Below, in pieces: positions 5,574-6,099 of a stretch of DNA of 6,099 nt (position 1 is its first letter; each line of letters opens with the position of its first letter). Below the pieces are notes generated by a model. The model was not told the DNA's origin, searched no databases, and saw nothing but the letters and a program-made list of their open reading frames with translations. The stretch lies in contig JAGWPQ010000429.1 of NCBI GenBank assembly GCA_028877045.1, forward strand, positions 1 to 6,099, in the 5' to 3' direction. The DNA is from Bacteroidota bacterium (GTDB taxonomy: Bacteria; Bacteroidota; Bacteroidia; Chitinophagales; Chitinophagaceae). The position numbers and the translations under genes are program-made.

Positions 5574-6099
5574 TTATTCGTTTTGAGTGGCAGCATTATT
5601 TTTATTTGCCTTATCCTGACCAATTCCCATAGTCAATGCTGTCATACCCGCCATACCACCCAATTGCATAGAATCTATGGCCGAACTTGGCACAATTACA
5701 ATCGTTGAATTTTGTTTCAGTCCTTCATACAACATATTCATTGCTCTTAAATGCAATGCCACAGGATTGTTTGCGTAAGTTGAAGCGGCTTCACCAAATT
5801 TTTCGGCAACCTGTCTTTCAGAGTCGCCCAAAATAACCCTTGCCTGTCGTTCTCTTTCGGCCTGTGCCTGCATCGACATGGCGTTTTCCAATGCCGAAGG
5901 AATCAAAACATCTTTTACTTCAACCGAAATAACATTGATGCCCCAGGGCTCGGTACGTTCGTCAATGATCTTTTGAAGGATACCGCTGATCTTATCTCTT
6001 CCTTCCAGCATATCGGATAACATTGTTTTTCCTATCACATCGCGTAATGCAGTTTGAGATGCCCAACTGATGGATGTGATATAATCAGCTACTTCCAGC
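5574..6099 (-). CDS. SPFH/band 7 (slipin/stomatin-like) protein, C-terminal part; start beyond window
   Basis: Slipins are membrane-anchored SPFH proteins that assemble into oligomeric scaffolds and are often linked to membrane microdomains and quality control. The visible 174 residues are open to the right edge, so the gene continues there and the N-terminal membrane anchor is not seen. The visible part begins LEVADYITSISWASQTALRD, then VIGKTMLSDMLEGRDKI, IIDERTEPWGINVISVEVKDV and IPSALENAMSMQAQAERERQARV, the typical slipin order of helix, strand and coiled-coil start. An Ala/Glu/Arg-rich helix (ILGDSERQVAEKFGEAA) and the tail IVPSSAIDSMQLGGMAGMTAL follow, ending in a polar NKNNAATQNE. A GTG at 6036-6038 in this frame is internal, not the start, because homologous sequence continues upstream. 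About 80-100 residues are probably missing. No NfeD gene, the common partner, lies on its 3' side. Confidence 0.9.
   Translation of the reverse strand, partial: LEVADYITSISWASQTALRDVIGKTMLSDMLEGRDKISGILQKIIDERTEPWGINVISVEVKDVLIPSALENAMSMQAQAERERQARVILGDSERQVAEKFGEAASTYANNPVALHLRAMNMLYEGLKQNSTIVIVPSSAIDSMQLGGMAGMTALTMGIGQDKANKNNAATQNE

Noticed and set aside
5502..5708. 68-codon open frame on the + strand near the right end
   Set aside because: It begins inside the bidirectional terminator and runs antisense to the SPFH coding sequence; composition is not protein-like.
6036..6038. GTG as the start of the SPFH protein
   Set aside because: The frame stays open to the window edge and the upstream residues continue typical slipin sequence, so the true start lies outside.
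1..6099. CRISPR array, tRNA/rRNA, transposase, phage or toxin-antitoxin genes
   Set aside because: I looked for regular direct repeats with spacers, clover-leaf-like patterns and typical mobile-element proteins on both strands and saw none.

Overview
The window is AT-rich and looks like ordinary chromosomal sequence from a member of the Bacteroidota. The protein style suggests Chitinophagaceae or a close relative, but this is inferred from memory and not from a search. Three things support the call. Promoter-like sites fit the Bacteroidota TTTG / TAnnTTTG pattern. Start codons lack obvious Shine-Dalgarno sequences. The two-component pair (LytS-type membrane kinase plus LytTR regulator) is typical of that phylum.

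Layout. Positions 1-231 hold no intact gene; they contain a possible frameshifted remnant of a response-regulator receiver domain and a TAnnTTTG box just before the first gene. Positions 232-3190 are a two-gene polyphosphate operon on the + strand: ppk1 (polyphosphate kinase 1, full length), then a short-form Ppx/GppA exopolyphosphatase that starts at a GTG inside the last codons of ppk1. Positions 3191-3524 are non-coding and hold two hairpins, repeat-like sequence bounded by short inverted repeats, and a good Bacteroidota-type promoter. Positions 3525-5365 are a + strand two-component operon, a four-helix LytS-family sensor kinase and a LytTR response regulator, joined by a 4-base ATGA overlap. 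Positions 5366-5573 are a convergent intergenic spacer with three hairpins, of which the first and last look like intrinsic terminators and the last could work in both directions. Positions 5574-6099 are the C-terminal part of an SPFH/band 7 (slipin-like) membrane-associated protein on the - strand, whose start lies beyond the right edge.

How the genes work together. ppk1 and ppx encode the opposing synthesis and breakdown activities of the polyphosphate cycle and are probably translationally coupled. The kinase and regulator form one signalling pair whose signal and target genes cannot be read from this window. The SPFH gene is a separate, convergent unit. I see no CRISPR array, transposase, phage gene or tRNA, and no convincing new system. 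The most useful leads are the replaced histidine in PPK1, the forced overlapping GTG start of ppx, the repeat-like spacer, and the possible decayed receiver domain at the left edge.
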